Below are positions 19,127 through 27,309 of a DNA stretch of 64,000 bases, piece after piece (within the stretch, counting starts at the first letter, position 1; the number at the start of each line of letters is the position of its first letter). Made by a program: the position numbers and the translations under genes. The DNA is taken from positions 1 to 64,000 of the forward strand of contig NZ_LWBL02000050.1 of the NCBI RefSeq assembly GCF_001644195.2, in the 5' to 3' direction. The stretch is from Bacillus marinisedimentorum (GTDB taxonomy: Bacteria; Bacillota; Bacilli; Bacillales; Bacillaceae_O). Below the pieces are notes generated by a model. That model had not been told where the DNA came from. It ran no database searches and worked only from the letters and a program-made list of their open reading frames with translations.

Positions 19127-19163
19127 ACCAAAAAGCCTGCAAATCTGCTGCAGGCTTTTTGGT
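19127..19163 (-). terminator. Terminator between nsrR and the permease gene
   Basis: Arms ACCAAAAAGCCTGC and GCAGGCTTTTTGGT are a perfect 14-bp inverted repeat, with T residues inside each arm. It ends the nsrR transcript on the minus strand. Confidence 0.85.
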
Positions 19164-19171
19164 GAATAACG

Positions 19172-19618
19172 TTATTTCCGGTTTTCAGGGCCGAGTACGG
19201 CCTCGAGCACATCTCTTCTCAAAATGACATCTTCCAGCGTGTATTGATCAAGCACGTGAAGGAAACTGGTAAGCGCTTCGTTCAACACATGCTTCAATTT
19301 GCAGACGGGAGTGATGAGGCAGTCATTTTTCCGTTCATTAAAGCACACCGCAACGTCAAGATCTTCTTCGAGCTCCCGGACGAGCGCGCCAAGATTGATT
19401 TCCGACGGTTTCTTTGCAAGTGCAACCCCGCCATTGCGTCCCCGAACCGTTTTGATGATACCGAGTTTCCCTAAGTCATAGACAATCTTGCTTAAATGGT
19501 TTTTTGAAATCCGGTACACATCCGATATTTCTTTTATATTGGATAGCTCGCCTTCTTTCTTTGATCCCAAAAAGATCAGCAAGCGGAGCGAGTAATCCGT
19601 ATAAGAGGTCAAGTGCAT
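19172..19618 (-). CDS. nsrR: Nitric oxide-sensing Rrf2 repressor NsrR
   Basis: NsrR holds an iron-sulfur cluster that reacts with nitric oxide and then releases target promoters such as hmp. The N-terminal winged helix begins MHLTSYTDYSLRLLIFLG. Three cysteines lie in CFNERKNDCLITPVCKL near residues 92-106, the cluster ligands of the family. I use the ATG at 19618 (148 aa), spaced from AGGTGG; upstream starts lack a site. It is divergent from hmp, whose promoter region carries an NsrR palindrome. Confidence 0.93.
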   Translation of the reverse strand: MHLTSYTDYSLRLLIFLGSKKEGELSNIKEISDVYRISKNHLSKIVYDLGKLGIIKTVRGRNGGVALAKKPSEINLGALVRELEEDLDVAVCFNERKNDCLITPVCKLKHVLNEALTSFLHVLDQYTLEDVILRRDVLEAVLGPENRK

Positions 19619-19753
19619 CGTCATCCCACCTGTCAAGGCAATTTCATGTGTATATCGTACCATATTCCCCTATACCCACAGTAACAAATGTGAACATTTT
19701 GTTAAAGATATATTTTTGATATTGCTTTTTGCACTGTGGAAATGTTGTAATAA

Positions 19754-19776
19754 AAGATGTATTTAAAATGTATCTT
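19754..19776. promoter_or_regulatory. NsrR operator upstream of hmp
   Basis: Half sites AAGATGTATTT and AAATGTATCTT separated by one base form a 23-bp near-palindrome matching the known NsrR consensus half site AAGATGYATTT. It overlaps the presumed start of hmp transcription, 40 bases before the start codon. A weaker AAGATATATTT half site lies at 19705-19715. Confidence 0.88.
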
Positions 19777-19815
19777 TAACACTCACACTACTTTCATCAA
19801 AGGGGAGATGGAAAC

Positions 19816-21063
19816 ATGGCAAATTCTTCAACTGATACTGCGTTAGACCAACAAACGATTGACATCATCAAATCGACGGTGCCGGTACTGAAAGAACATG
19901 GTGAAACGATTACGACCCGCTTCTATCAAATGATGTTCGAGGCCCATCCGGAACTGCTCAACATTTTTAATCAGACACACCAAAAGGAAGGCAAGCAGCC
20001 GCGCGCACTTGCGAACGCTGTCTATGCCGCCGCAGCCTATATAGATAATCTTGAAGCCATCCTGCCGGCAGTGAAACAGATCGCTCATAAGCATAGGAGC
20101 TTGAACATCAAGCCGGAACACTATCCGATTGTCGGAAAATATCTCCTTTTAGCCATTAAAGATGTGCTTGGTGATGCGGCAACAGATGACATCATCAACG
20201 CCTGGGAAAAAGCATACGGCGTCATTGCCGGCGTGTTTATTGATATTGAAAAAGAAATGTACGAAGAAACCGCTGAAGAACCGGGCGGCTGGGTAGGTTA
20301 CCGTCCATTTACGGTAGACCGGAAAGTTCAGGAAAGTGGTGTCATCACATCCTTTTACCTGAAGCCGACTGACGGCAAGCCGATCGCCGATTTCAAGCCG
20401 GGCCAGTATATCAGCATCAAGGTGGACATCGACGGCGATCCATATACACATACCCGCCAGTACAGCCTTTCTGATGCGCCGGGAAAAGATCATTACCGAA
20501 TCAGTGTAAAGCGTGAAGATGAAAAAGGTGAATTGCCGGGCGGCGTCGTCTCCCGCTTCTTACATGAAAACATTGGGGAAGGCGACATTGTGCAGCTGAC
20601 TGCCCCTGCCGGCGACTTCGCCCTGGATACGGATTCCGATAAGCCGGTGGTCCTGATCAGCGGCGGCGTCGGGCTTACACCGATGGTAAGCATGGCGAAT
20701 ATGCTGACAGAACAATATCCTGAACGGGACGTGACCTTTATTCATGCTGCCATAAACGGCCAGCTCCAGGCGATGAAAGACCATCTGACAGAACTTGCTG
20801 AGGACAATGAAAACTTCGAGTACTATGTCGTGTACGAAAAACCGACTGCGGCTGACCGGGAAGAGGGAACCTTCCACAAAGAAGGCTTCGTGGACCTTGA
20901 ATGGCTGCAGAGTGTCATCAACACAACAGATGCCGATTTCTATTTCTGCGGGCCTGTTCCATTCATGAAAACCGTAAACAGCGTACTGAAGGAAATGGGT
21001 GTGTCTGAAGACCGGATCAACTTCGAATTCTTCGGCCCGGCCGGTGACCTCGAAGCTTCATAA
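19816..21063 (+). CDS. hmp: Flavohemoprotein (nitric oxide dioxygenase) Hmp
   Basis: Hmp oxidises nitric oxide to nitrate with O2 and NAD(P)H. An N-terminal globin domain (residues 1-140; distal region [16 protein letters not shown], proximal histidine in [16 protein letters not shown]) is followed by an FAD domain ([11 protein letters not shown]) and an NAD-binding domain ([15 protein letters not shown], then [10 protein letters not shown]). Length of 415 aa is close to the family norm. It is divergent from nsrR under an NsrR operator and has its own terminator. Confidence 0.97.
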   Translation: MANSSTDTALDQQTIDIIKSTVPVLKEHGETITTRFYQMMFEAHPELLNIFNQTHQKEGKQPRALANAVYAAAAYIDNLEAILPAVKQIAHKHRSLNIKPEHYPIVGKYLLLAIKDVLGDAATDDIINAWEKAYGVIAGVFIDIEKEMYEETAEEPGGWVGYRPFTVDRKVQESGVITSFYLKPTDGKPIADFKPGQYISIKVDIDGDPYTHTRQYSLSDAPGKDHYRISVKREDEKGELPGGVVSRFLHENIGEGDIVQLTAPAGDFALDTDSDKPVVLISGGVGLTPMVSMANMLTEQYPERDVTFIHAAINGQLQAMKDHLTELAEDNENFEYYVVYEKPTAADREEGTFHKEGFVDLEWLQSVINTTDADFYFCGPVPFMKTVNSVLKEMGVSEDRINFEFFGPAGDLEAS

Positions 21064-21086
21064 AGAAGATATAGATAAAATGACTG

Positions 21087-21117
21087 AAGGCTTCCGATAT
21101 TTCGGAGGCCTTTTTTT
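21087..21117 (+). terminator. Intrinsic terminator of hmp
   Basis: Arms AAGGCTTCCGA and TTCGGAGGCCTT followed by seven T residues, shortly after the hmp stop. Confidence 0.88.
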
Positions 21118-21280
21118 ACTCTAAAAATCGTCAGCAAAGAACTACTTCGGCACAGCGGATTAAGAATATTTATAAGGTCAGCTGCGCCGATCCATCGATT
21201 TCTTTAAACCGTGACATTCATACATACCGCGGCCAACTGTTCATCATATTGTGTACTATAGCAACGCCACGGAGGGATGG

Positions 21281-21577
21281 ATGATGACTGCAGATCGAAG
21301 GCGAAGAAGAAGGCCTGCAGGAGGGGGCGGACTTTGCTTGCCGGGCTACAGATGGTGCGGCCCGGGCTGCAGCGGTCCCGGAACTCCGCTTAATGAAGTG
21401 GATTCGTGCTGTAAAACTCATGATGAATGCTACCGGGCATATGGGGGACCGGATTGCCGCTGCGACAGCGAATTCCTGCGCTGCCTGGAGAGACAAGTCA
21501 CACCTAACAGCAGACAAGGAAGAGATGCCCTGAGAATGTACCGCTTTATGAGAATGTGGATGTCTTTTAATTGTTAA
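21281..21577 (+). CDS. Small phospholipase A2-like protein
   Basis: A 98-residue protein whose middle carries the phospholipase A2 active-site signature C-C-x-x-H-D-x-C ([15 protein letters not shown]), followed by the second-helix pattern [12 protein letters not shown]. The calcium loop region may be [14 protein letters not shown]. The N terminus is unusual, with six consecutive arginine-rich residues ([10 protein letters not shown]) and no signal peptide. Ten cysteines suggest disulfides. The double ATG at 21281 has GGAGG seven bases upstream. It stands alone between terminators. Phospholipase activity is inferred from the motif; similar small proteins occur in other bacilli and in parvovirus capsids. 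Confidence 0.75.
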   Translation: MMTADRRRRRRPAGGGGLCLPGYRWCGPGCSGPGTPLNEVDSCCKTHDECYRAYGGPDCRCDSEFLRCLERQVTPNSRQGRDALRMYRFMRMWMSFNC

Positions 21578-21608
21578 TGAATAGATCTGCCCTGGTTTAC
21601 ATTTCAGC

Positions 21609-21647
21609 AAAAAGAGGAGGAAGCCGGCGGGTTTCTCCTCTTTTTGG
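21609..21647 (+). terminator. Intrinsic terminator
   Basis: Arms AAAAAGAGGAG and CTCCTCTTTTT enclose a GC-rich loop, with T residues at the end. Confidence 0.85.
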
Positions 21648-21774
21648 TTGTTTCTATCATTTCAGCAATTCAAATCACTCACAATGCATGAAAAAAGTCG
21701 GCTTTTTTAAATAGTTCGGACAAACATACAACCCACAGACAGCCGGAATGCATATAGTAAACTATCAGAAACCT

Positions 21775-21858
21775 AACCCTCATGACCAATGAAGAGACCT
21801 CGAATCCGGGGATGAGGGTTGACTGACTCATTGCCGGAGTTATTCCGGTATTTTTTAT
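21775..21858 (+). promoter_or_regulatory. Possible attenuator leader of the TIR gene
   Basis: A first stem AACCCTCAT / ATGAGGGTT (21775-21783 and 21812-21820) is followed by a terminator-like hairpin CCGGA / TCCGG (21834-21848) and six T residues, directly ahead of the ribosome binding site of the TIR gene. The segment AATCCGGGG inside the first stem could pair with part of the second, so the two structures could exclude each other. Confidence 0.45.
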
Positions 21859-21878
21859 TAGGAGAAGGAGTGAGTGGG

Positions 21879-22424
21879 ATGAAAGGCAAAAACATGGCGG
21901 CGCCAACCTTGTTCGAAGCCATACAGAAGATGCTTTTGTCTCCTGTCCGGCGGCCGTGCATCTTCCTTTCGCATATCAATATCGATAAGGAAGCTGCGAT
22001 TGCCATCGGCGATTTTATCACAGACAGGGGCATCGACATTTACCTGGATGTGTATGATGAATGCCTCTGGGAAGCAGCCGGAGAAGGGGATGCCGGCCGG
22101 ATTACGGAGTGCATCGAACAAGGGCTGAGCCGCTGCACCCATATGATGTGCATCGTGTCGGAGGATACAAAAAATTCATGGTGGGTGCCGTATGAAGTCG
22201 GTTACGGGAAAAAGAGCAGCCAGGAAATATCCACCCTGTATTTGAAAGATGTGTCAGGCATTCCTGCTTATTTGAGGGTAACCCGGCAAATCAAAAGCCT
22301 TAGCGATCTTGCCGGATACCTTGAAGAAATCAAGAAAGATTACTATGCGACCAAGAAGCTGGCCGAGTTTTCCAGTGAGGTTTCCGGCAGCGTTTCCCCA
22401 ATCGATAAATACCTTAAATTATAA
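21879..22424 (+). CDS. TIR domain protein
   Basis: A 181-residue protein dominated by a Toll/interleukin-1 receptor domain. The signature CIFLSHINIDKEAAIAIGDF with DIYLDVYDECLW marks the first strand and BB loop, a glutamate in RITECIEQGLSRC lies at the helix where TIR NADases carry their catalytic glutamate, and SWWVPYEVGYGK follows. Bacterial TIR proteins cleave NAD+ or make cyclic ADP-ribose signals in antiphage defence. The ATG at 21879 has AAGGAG eight bases upstream. The next gene begins 24 bases later and is probably its partner. Enzymatic activity is inferred. Confidence 0.85.
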   Translation: MKGKNMAAPTLFEAIQKMLLSPVRRPCIFLSHINIDKEAAIAIGDFITDRGIDIYLDVYDECLWEAAGEGDAGRITECIEQGLSRCTHMMCIVSEDTKNSWWVPYEVGYGKKSSQEISTLYLKDVSGIPAYLRVTRQIKSLSDLAGYLEEIKKDYYATKKLAEFSSEVSGSVSPIDKYLKL

Positions 22425-22448
22425 AACTGCAGAGAGAGGGGAAGAAGC

Positions 22449-23120
22449 ATGGAAAATTTCTTTTCCATGACGTCCAGTTTCCAGAACGGTTCGATCTCCA
22501 TAACAGTTCACTTATCCGGAATGTTCCTTGTATTTCTGCTGGCGGGAGCGGGTTTGCTCGTTTACCGCAGAAAAAAGCAATTCGGGATGATTGACGTCGA
22601 GCTGGATACGCTGCAAGTCGGCACCAGGTCGGCTGCGGTGTATAAAGTGAAGCGGAATAATGAAAATATATTCATCGCCCACCGGATTTTAATGGAACTG
22701 GAAACGCGGAAAGCAGCAATTGAAATTGACCCGGAATATGATGTCCTTATCGAGATTTATGCATCCTGGTATGACCTTTTTACAACAATCCGGGATGAAT
22801 TGAAAAGCATTCCCGGATCACATTTGAAGAAGGCGAAAAACGATGGACTTATCAGGCTGTCACTGGATATCCTGAACGTCGGCTTAAGGCCCCACCTTAC
22901 AAAATATCAGGCCGCATTCCAGAAATGGTTTGAAACAGCCGCTGAAAAAAAAGAATTTGCTGGATTAACCGACCAGGAAATCCAAAAACGTTATCCTGAA
23001 TTTGATGAAATGGTTGCCGACATCATTCGGGTGAACAGCGTGCTCCAGCAGTATTCTTCACAGCTGAACAGGATTATTTGGGGAGATGGAGAAGAGAGAA
23101 GCGGCCTTGAAAGAGTGTGA
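22449..23120 (+). CDS. Single-pass membrane protein paired with the TIR gene, unknown function
   Basis: A 223-residue protein with one N-terminal membrane segment (residues about 23-41, LSGMFLVFLLAGAGLLVYRRKK) and a positively charged stop, giving a cytoplasmic, mostly helical domain of 180 residues. I recognise no family. It follows the TIR gene by 24 bases with its own ribosome binding site (GAGGGGAAG), so the two are likely one operon. A membrane-bound partner of a TIR protein could be an effector or anchor; this is inference from context. Confidence 0.75.
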   Translation: MENFFSMTSSFQNGSISITVHLSGMFLVFLLAGAGLLVYRRKKQFGMIDVELDTLQVGTRSAAVYKVKRNNENIFIAHRILMELETRKAAIEIDPEYDVLIEIYASWYDLFTTIRDELKSIPGSHLKKAKNDGLIRLSLDILNVGLRPHLTKYQAAFQKWFETAAEKKEFAGLTDQEIQKRYPEFDEMVADIIRVNSVLQQYSSQLNRIIWGDGEERSGLERV

Positions 23121-23152
23121 AATCCAAATGATTTCACACTCTTTCAAGGCCG
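23102..23152. repeat. Perfect 23-bp inverted repeat at a convergent gene end
   Basis: Arms at 23102-23124 and 23130-23152 are exactly complementary with a five-base loop CAAAT. The left arm includes the last codons and the stop of the membrane protein gene. No T-tract follows on either strand, so this is either a T-less terminator or a transcript-stabilising hairpin. Confidence 0.85.
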
Positions 23153-23175
23153 GGCAGTTCCGCAAAGCCGTTCAC

Positions 23176-23592
23176 TCAAGGGCTGTTCCTCGTTACATAT
23201 GTCCCCGCGATAAAATCGTGAATCGCCCGCTTATCGCTGCGCATCCCGATCATGAACGCACTGACAATGACGCCGATCCCAAGTGTCAGGGCATACACAA
23301 TTCCGCCGACAAGGTAACGCATCAGCATCGTGAGGAATGTGACATTGCTGCCGTCCATTTTGACGATACGGATGCCCGTTGCTTTTTTCCCGATTGTATA
23401 ACCCGCCCATATTGCCGGAACGATGATTGCGTATAACAATTCAATGATGCCGTGCACACCGCGTTCTCCTTCGGTGACATTCACATCAAGACCAAGTGCA
23501 GCATTAAGGATTTCCGCTGCGATTGATAGGATGATGCCGTCAATGATAAGGGCGATGAACCGCACCCAGAATCCAGCCGGATTATATTCCAT
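23176..23592 (-). CDS. RDD family membrane protein
   Basis: A 138-residue protein of the RDD family, with the defining arginine in GFWVRFIALIIDGIIL near the N terminus and the two aspartates of the family in IIDGI and (in the C-terminal part) DKRAIHDFIAGT. Three hydrophobic segments are seen. The ATG at 23592 has AAGGAGG eight bases upstream, which I prefer over an ATG 60 bases earlier. Some RDD proteins take part in ion transport, but the function here is not known. Confidence 0.85.
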   Translation of the reverse strand: MEYNPAGFWVRFIALIIDGIILSIAAEILNAALGLDVNVTEGERGVHGIIELLYAIIVPAIWAGYTIGKKATGIRIVKMDGSNVTFLTMLMRYLVGGIVYALTLGIGVIVSAFMIGMRSDKRAIHDFIAGTYVTRNSP

Positions 23593-23685
23593 ACGAGACC
23601 CCTCCTTTTGTTTTTCTAAAATACTTTCTAGAAGAATCATTCTCCATTTCATGCCACTCTCCCTGCCGGACGGATAACTTGTCTA

Positions 23686-23982
23686 TTATCTGTCACCTTT
23701 AGCGGGTTTTAAAATCGTCCGCTGCAGCGGCACACCGCCCATGCTGATGTTCCGCTCAATAAATGTATATGATTTCCCGTCAATATTAAAACGACGACTC
23801 CCTTTATACTCGACTGTGTGTCCCTGGCTTTCCAACTCAGACGCAATCGCCTTCACATAACGGTTAAAATCAATATAGCGGTCATCCAGGTCGATCGTAA
23901 TGTGGCCTTTCCGATATCCCATTAAAAAATTGAAAAAAGCGAGACCGAGTATGGCGGCAAGCAGGGGCAGGATCCATTGCAT
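23686..23982 (-). CDS. Small membrane-anchored protein, unknown function
   Basis: A 98-residue protein with one N-terminal hydrophobic helix (MQWILPLLAAILGLAFFNFLMG) and a basic, strand-rich soluble part (HTVEYKGSRRFNIDGKSY). GGAGGG precedes the ATG. It lies on the same strand as the RDD gene, about 90 bases upstream of it. No family recognised. Confidence 0.65.
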   Translation of the reverse strand: MQWILPLLAAILGLAFFNFLMGYRKGHITIDLDDRYIDFNRYVKAIASELESQGHTVEYKGSRRFNIDGKSYTFIERNISMGGVPLQRTILKPAKGDR

Positions 23983-24112
23983 AGCATGATCCCTCCATGG
24001 TATCTGATTTCATACTATCTTTACGGATAGAAAGGAAAGGAGGTTTCAAACAGTTCCTGTGATAAGATTAATATGCAATGATATCGTATGTCATCAAAAA
24101 GGATGAAATGAT

Positions 24113-24595
24113 ATGACTACCTTTGAGCGAATAACCGAAAACACGCTGAAGACAGCTCTTGACATCGTTAATTCCAACCAGCTTTATAACAAAATGGAAA
24201 ACGGACAGCCGCTGCGGTCGATGAGTGAAATCAGGAAAGATTTTCTTAATCCAGTGACAGAAAGCTTTATTATCATGAAAAAACAAAATCCGATCGGCGT
24301 TCTGGATTTTCTGCCGAAGAATCCTAAAGATGATACACCCTGGCTTGGCCTGCTGATGATCCATGGGAAATATCATGGATTTGGTTTCGGAAAAAAGGCT
24401 TATCTTGCCTTTGAAAACAGATTGAAGCAACACCTTATCCACAAGGTCCGGCTGGGTGTTTTACAGAAAAATGAGAGAGCCAGGATGTTCTGGGAATCGT
24501 TCGGTTTCTGCTGTTATGGTGAAAGCGAGTGGGAAGGAAAGGCCGTTGACTGTTATGAAAAACGATTGGATTGCGGGGTATGTAAATGGAAATGA
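24113..24595 (+). CDS. GNAT family N-acetyltransferase
   Basis: A 160-residue acetyltransferase with the acetyl-CoA binding region GKYHGFGFGKKAYLAFENRL and the terminal NERARMFWESFGFCCYGES block. Weak AAGGATG upstream of the ATG. It overlaps the next small gene by a few bases, suggesting coupled translation. The substrate is unknown. Confidence 0.8.
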   Translation: MTTFERITENTLKTALDIVNSNQLYNKMENGQPLRSMSEIRKDFLNPVTESFIIMKKQNPIGVLDFLPKNPKDDTPWLGLLMIHGKYHGFGFGKKAYLAFENRLKQHLIHKVRLGVLQKNERARMFWESFGFCCYGESEWEGKAVDCYEKRLDCGVCKWK

Positions 24596-24816
24596 GGAAT
24601 TTTATTTTGCATAAGGATATTCTGACCGTTGAAGTGACGATAGATCAAGCGGATTATCTGATCGGAGTCCAGTGGAAAGAACCTGAAAAGCCGTTTGGCG
24701 ATACGTGGATTTTAAAATCATATGCAAACAAAAAGACAGGCGAAAAAGATTTATCAGATGAAAAGATTTCATCATTCCTCGATACGATCAATGCCAGATG
24801 GAATTGGAAAGTGTAG
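24586..24816 (+). CDS. Small hypothetical protein
   Basis: A 76-residue protein that begins within the last codons of the GNAT gene. It contains a strand-rich N terminus and ends INARWNWKV. The overlap suggests translational coupling. No family recognised, and the ribosome binding site is poor, so the call is moderate. Confidence 0.5.
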   Translation: MEMRNFILHKDILTVEVTIDQADYLIGVQWKEPEKPFGDTWILKSYANKKTGEKDLSDEKISSFLDTINARWNWKV

Positions 24817-24920
24817 CCGAAAGCCGTGGATTTTGCTGTCATGCCATATTTGGCACACCTGATTTGTTATTCTCGACTCAACAAAGACAGACAACAGCAA
24901 AATTAGGAGGGGGACGCAGC

Positions 24921-25535
24921 ATGCACCAGTTATTCATTGATTTTGAATTCACGATGCCGGAAGCCGGTACGAAGGGAAAACGCTGGAGTCCAGAAATCAT
25001 TGAAGCGGGATTTGTTTCGGTCAAAGACGGAAAAATAGAAGATACCTTTTCATCATTTGTCAGGCCGGAGGAAAACCGGATTCTGACCGGGCGGTGCAAA
25101 GAGTTCCTCGGCATCAGCCAGGAACAGATTGACACGGGGATTTCATTCAAAAAACTGTCAGCCATCTATACCTATTACATAGCCAAAGACCGTACAACGG
25201 TCGTGACATGGGGAAACATGGACGTGCCGATCATGCGCCGCAACTTCCAGGCCGCCGGCACCCCGTTCATCCGGCCGCACCGGGAACTGGATTTGGCCGA
25301 AGCGTACCGCAAATTCTACGGCGAACGGAACAACACGGCACTCCGCAAAGCGATCGTGGAATATGGAAAAGCAGGCCGCGGCAAAAACCACCGGGCGCTT
25401 GATGATGCGCTGACAACATTCGAAGTGTTCAGGCATTATGAAAAGGACCGCAGCTACTTGAGGCAGAAGGACACTGCGACGCTTGGAGACAAGCTTGACT
25501 ACGGAAAGATGATGCAGGAGCTCGGTTTTGCATAA
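24921..25535 (+). CDS. kapD: 3'-5' exonuclease KapD-like
   Basis: A 204-residue DEDDh exonuclease-fold protein like B. subtilis KapD, an inhibitor of the KinA pathway to sporulation. The ExoI motif is FIDFEFTMPE, ExoII is TWGNMDVPIMRR, and ExoIII is KNHRALDDALTT with the catalytic histidine and aspartate. I start at the ATG at 24921 after GGAGGGGG; the length then matches KapD closely. The terminator follows directly. Confidence 0.88.
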   Translation: MHQLFIDFEFTMPEAGTKGKRWSPEIIEAGFVSVKDGKIEDTFSSFVRPEENRILTGRCKEFLGISQEQIDTGISFKKLSAIYTYYIAKDRTTVVTWGNMDVPIMRRNFQAAGTPFIRPHRELDLAEAYRKFYGERNNTALRKAIVEYGKAGRGKNHRALDDALTTFEVFRHYEKDRSYLRQKDTATLGDKLDYGKMMQELGFA

Positions 25536-25540
25536 AAAGA

Positions 25541-25582
25541 GAACCCGTATGACTGGTACGTCCAGCTTCGGGTTCATTTTTT
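25541..25582 (+). terminator. Intrinsic terminator of kapD
   Basis: Arms GAACCCG and CGGGTTC followed by T residues, immediately after the stop codon. Confidence 0.82.
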
Positions 25583-25606
25583 GGAGAAATCGTCCGTGTA
25601 AGGTTA

Positions 25607-25987
25607 GTGTCCAGCTCCAGGCGCCAGCGGCTATCGTCATAAGTGGTGATCCCCTCCGGAAGGAAAAACCGCCTTCCTGCGGGCACCCCCGCTTATGCGT
25701 ACGCCGCTAGGCGGGCGCCTTGCGCATTTCGAGTGTCCAGCTGCGAGCCCTAGCGGCTATCGTCATAAGCATTGCCGCCCCATGAAGGGAAAAATCGCCC
25801 TTCCTGGTTCGGCCCTGCTTATGCGTACGCCGCTGAGCAAGGGCTCTCCGCATTTCAAGATGTCCAGCTCCAGACGCCAGCGGCTATCGTCATAAGCGGT
25901 GATTCCCTCCGGGAGGGAAAACCGCCTCCCTGCGGGTACCCCCGCTTATGCGTACGCCGCAAAGCGGGCGCCTTGCGCTTTTCGTAA
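25607..25987. repeat. Repeat family A, three tandem units
   Basis: Three units of about 125 bp begin TGTCCAGCT at about 25609, 25735 and 25861. Units one and three end GGCGCCTTGCGC and share CCTCCGG stems; unit two ends AGGGCTCTCCGC and has AGCATTGCCGCCCCATGAAG instead. All contain GCGGCTATCGTCATAAG and GCTTATGCGTACGCCGC blocks that pair. The order is type 1, type 2, type 1, as at 12485. The last unit abuts the stop codon of the sulfurtransferase gene. Confidence 0.9.
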
Positions 25988-27124
25988 TTACTCGGCAGTA
26001 TGATGAACTGCACAGCGGTTCGGGCCGATTTCGAGCTCGGTTTCTTTTTCGGCGTCGACATCCATTTCGCCGCGGTTGATGGCAACGATGTCTTCGAAGT
26101 TCGGCGGTGTTTCAGAGCTTGCCGAACCGGCGACATATTCGACGAAGTCATCCCTGTTCTTATCCATCATCACTTCATTCTGTTTCCGGATCGTGCCGAG
26201 TGTTTCGCCGATATACCCGCCATCGTTGATCTCATGGTCGAAATCGGCGTAGTGGGCCGGAAGTACAACGACATCATCTGCAATCTGTGATACTTTGTTA
26301 TATACGGTATCGTACAAGTCGGCAGCCCATTCGCGCACCTTACCGCCAAGGTCAGGCCGGCCGAGGCCGCTGACGAAAATCGTGTCACCCGAAAAGAGCA
26401 GCTTGTCGTTCATGAAGAACGAAACGCTGCCCGGCGTGTGCCCCGGTGTTTTCAGCGCAATCACTTCCAGTTTGATTTTTGCAAATTGGATTTTTTCGTG
26501 CTCTTCCAGTGCTTCGTGATCAAATTTCGCGCCCTCGCTTCTCATCAAGTAATAGTTCGCGCCTGTCTGCTTTGCAAGATCGGGCCCGCCCGAAATGTGA
26601 TCGGCATGAAGGTGGGAATCGACGATATGCGTGATTTTCGCATTTTCTTTTTCGGCATCTTCAACATACCTGTCTGTGAAGCGGGCAGGATCGACGAGCA
26701 GCGCTTCTCCAGAAGACAGGACCATATAAGAAAGGCACCCTTTTCCGACACGGATATATTGATATACTTTCACGTCTTCATCCCGGTATACTTCTGTACG
26801 GTATAAGTATTCACTCCATGACTTCATTCCGCCTTTCAGGTAGGAAACATCAAGCCCTTCCTCAGCCAGCATGTCGGCGACCATTTTAGATGAGCCTTCC
26901 TTCGCGCACACGACGAGAATATCTTTATCGGATGGAATTTTATCAACGATATTTCCTACACCGTCAATGAGTTCAAAATATGGAACATTCATATGTTCGA
27001 CTGTCGTACCTTCAATTTTCCAGTCTTCAAAATCAGATTCGTTCCGTACATCAAGGATAAATATATCTCCCTTTTTAAGGAGTTTCTCCAGCACTTCTTC
27101 ACTTGTAATCGGCTTTGCCTCCAT
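25988..27124 (-). CDS. Rhodanese-metallo-beta-lactamase fusion, persulfide dioxygenase-like (YrkH-like)
   Basis: A 378-residue sulfur-metabolism enzyme. The N-terminal rhodanese domain (residues 1-115) has the persulfide-carrying cysteine in VVCAKEGSS. The following metallo-beta-lactamase domain has the ETHE1-type iron motif SHLHADHISGG, TPGHTPGSVSF and GLGRPDLGG. Such fusions oxidise glutathione or thiol persulfide to sulfite and transfer sulfur. I use the ATG at 27124 with AGGAGG eight bases upstream. It is divergent from sqr, which generates persulfide from sulfide, so the pair forms a sulfide detoxification unit. Confidence 0.9.
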   Translation of the reverse strand: MEAKPITSEEVLEKLLKKGDIFILDVRNESDFEDWKIEGTTVEHMNVPYFELIDGVGNIVDKIPSDKDILVVCAKEGSSKMVADMLAEEGLDVSYLKGGMKSWSEYLYRTEVYRDEDVKVYQYIRVGKGCLSYMVLSSGEALLVDPARFTDRYVEDAEKENAKITHIVDSHLHADHISGGPDLAKQTGANYYLMRSEGAKFDHEALEEHEKIQFAKIKLEVIALKTPGHTPGSVSFFMNDKLLFSGDTIFVSGLGRPDLGGKVREWAADLYDTVYNKVSQIADDVVVLPAHYADFDHEINDGGYIGETLGTIRKQNEVMMDKNRDDFVEYVAGSASSETPPNFEDIVAINRGEMDVDAEKETELEIGPNRCAVHHTAE

Positions 27125-27309
27125 AATAATAACCTCCTGTTTCACTTTATTTCTCAGGTTTAACATGTCCAAAAACATGAACGCTATGAAGGCTTTTTTT
27201 GAAAAAACTGTGCCTCATCCATTCCTTCTAAAGAAAACATCATAAAATCAGCCGAAAAAGAAACCCTATGGATAAGAAGAAAACAAACATAAAAAGGCAG
27301 GGAAAGAAA

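Noticed and set aside
21879-23120. Classical Thoeris system
   Set aside because: The TIR gene has no neighbour with SIR2, SLOG or macro domains; the downstream protein has one membrane helix and an unrelated domain.
25607-25987. CRISPR array
   Set aside because: The three units are about 125 bp, fold on themselves and lack unique spacers, so they are palindromic intergenic repeats. The 21-bp array at 12749 also lacks spacers.
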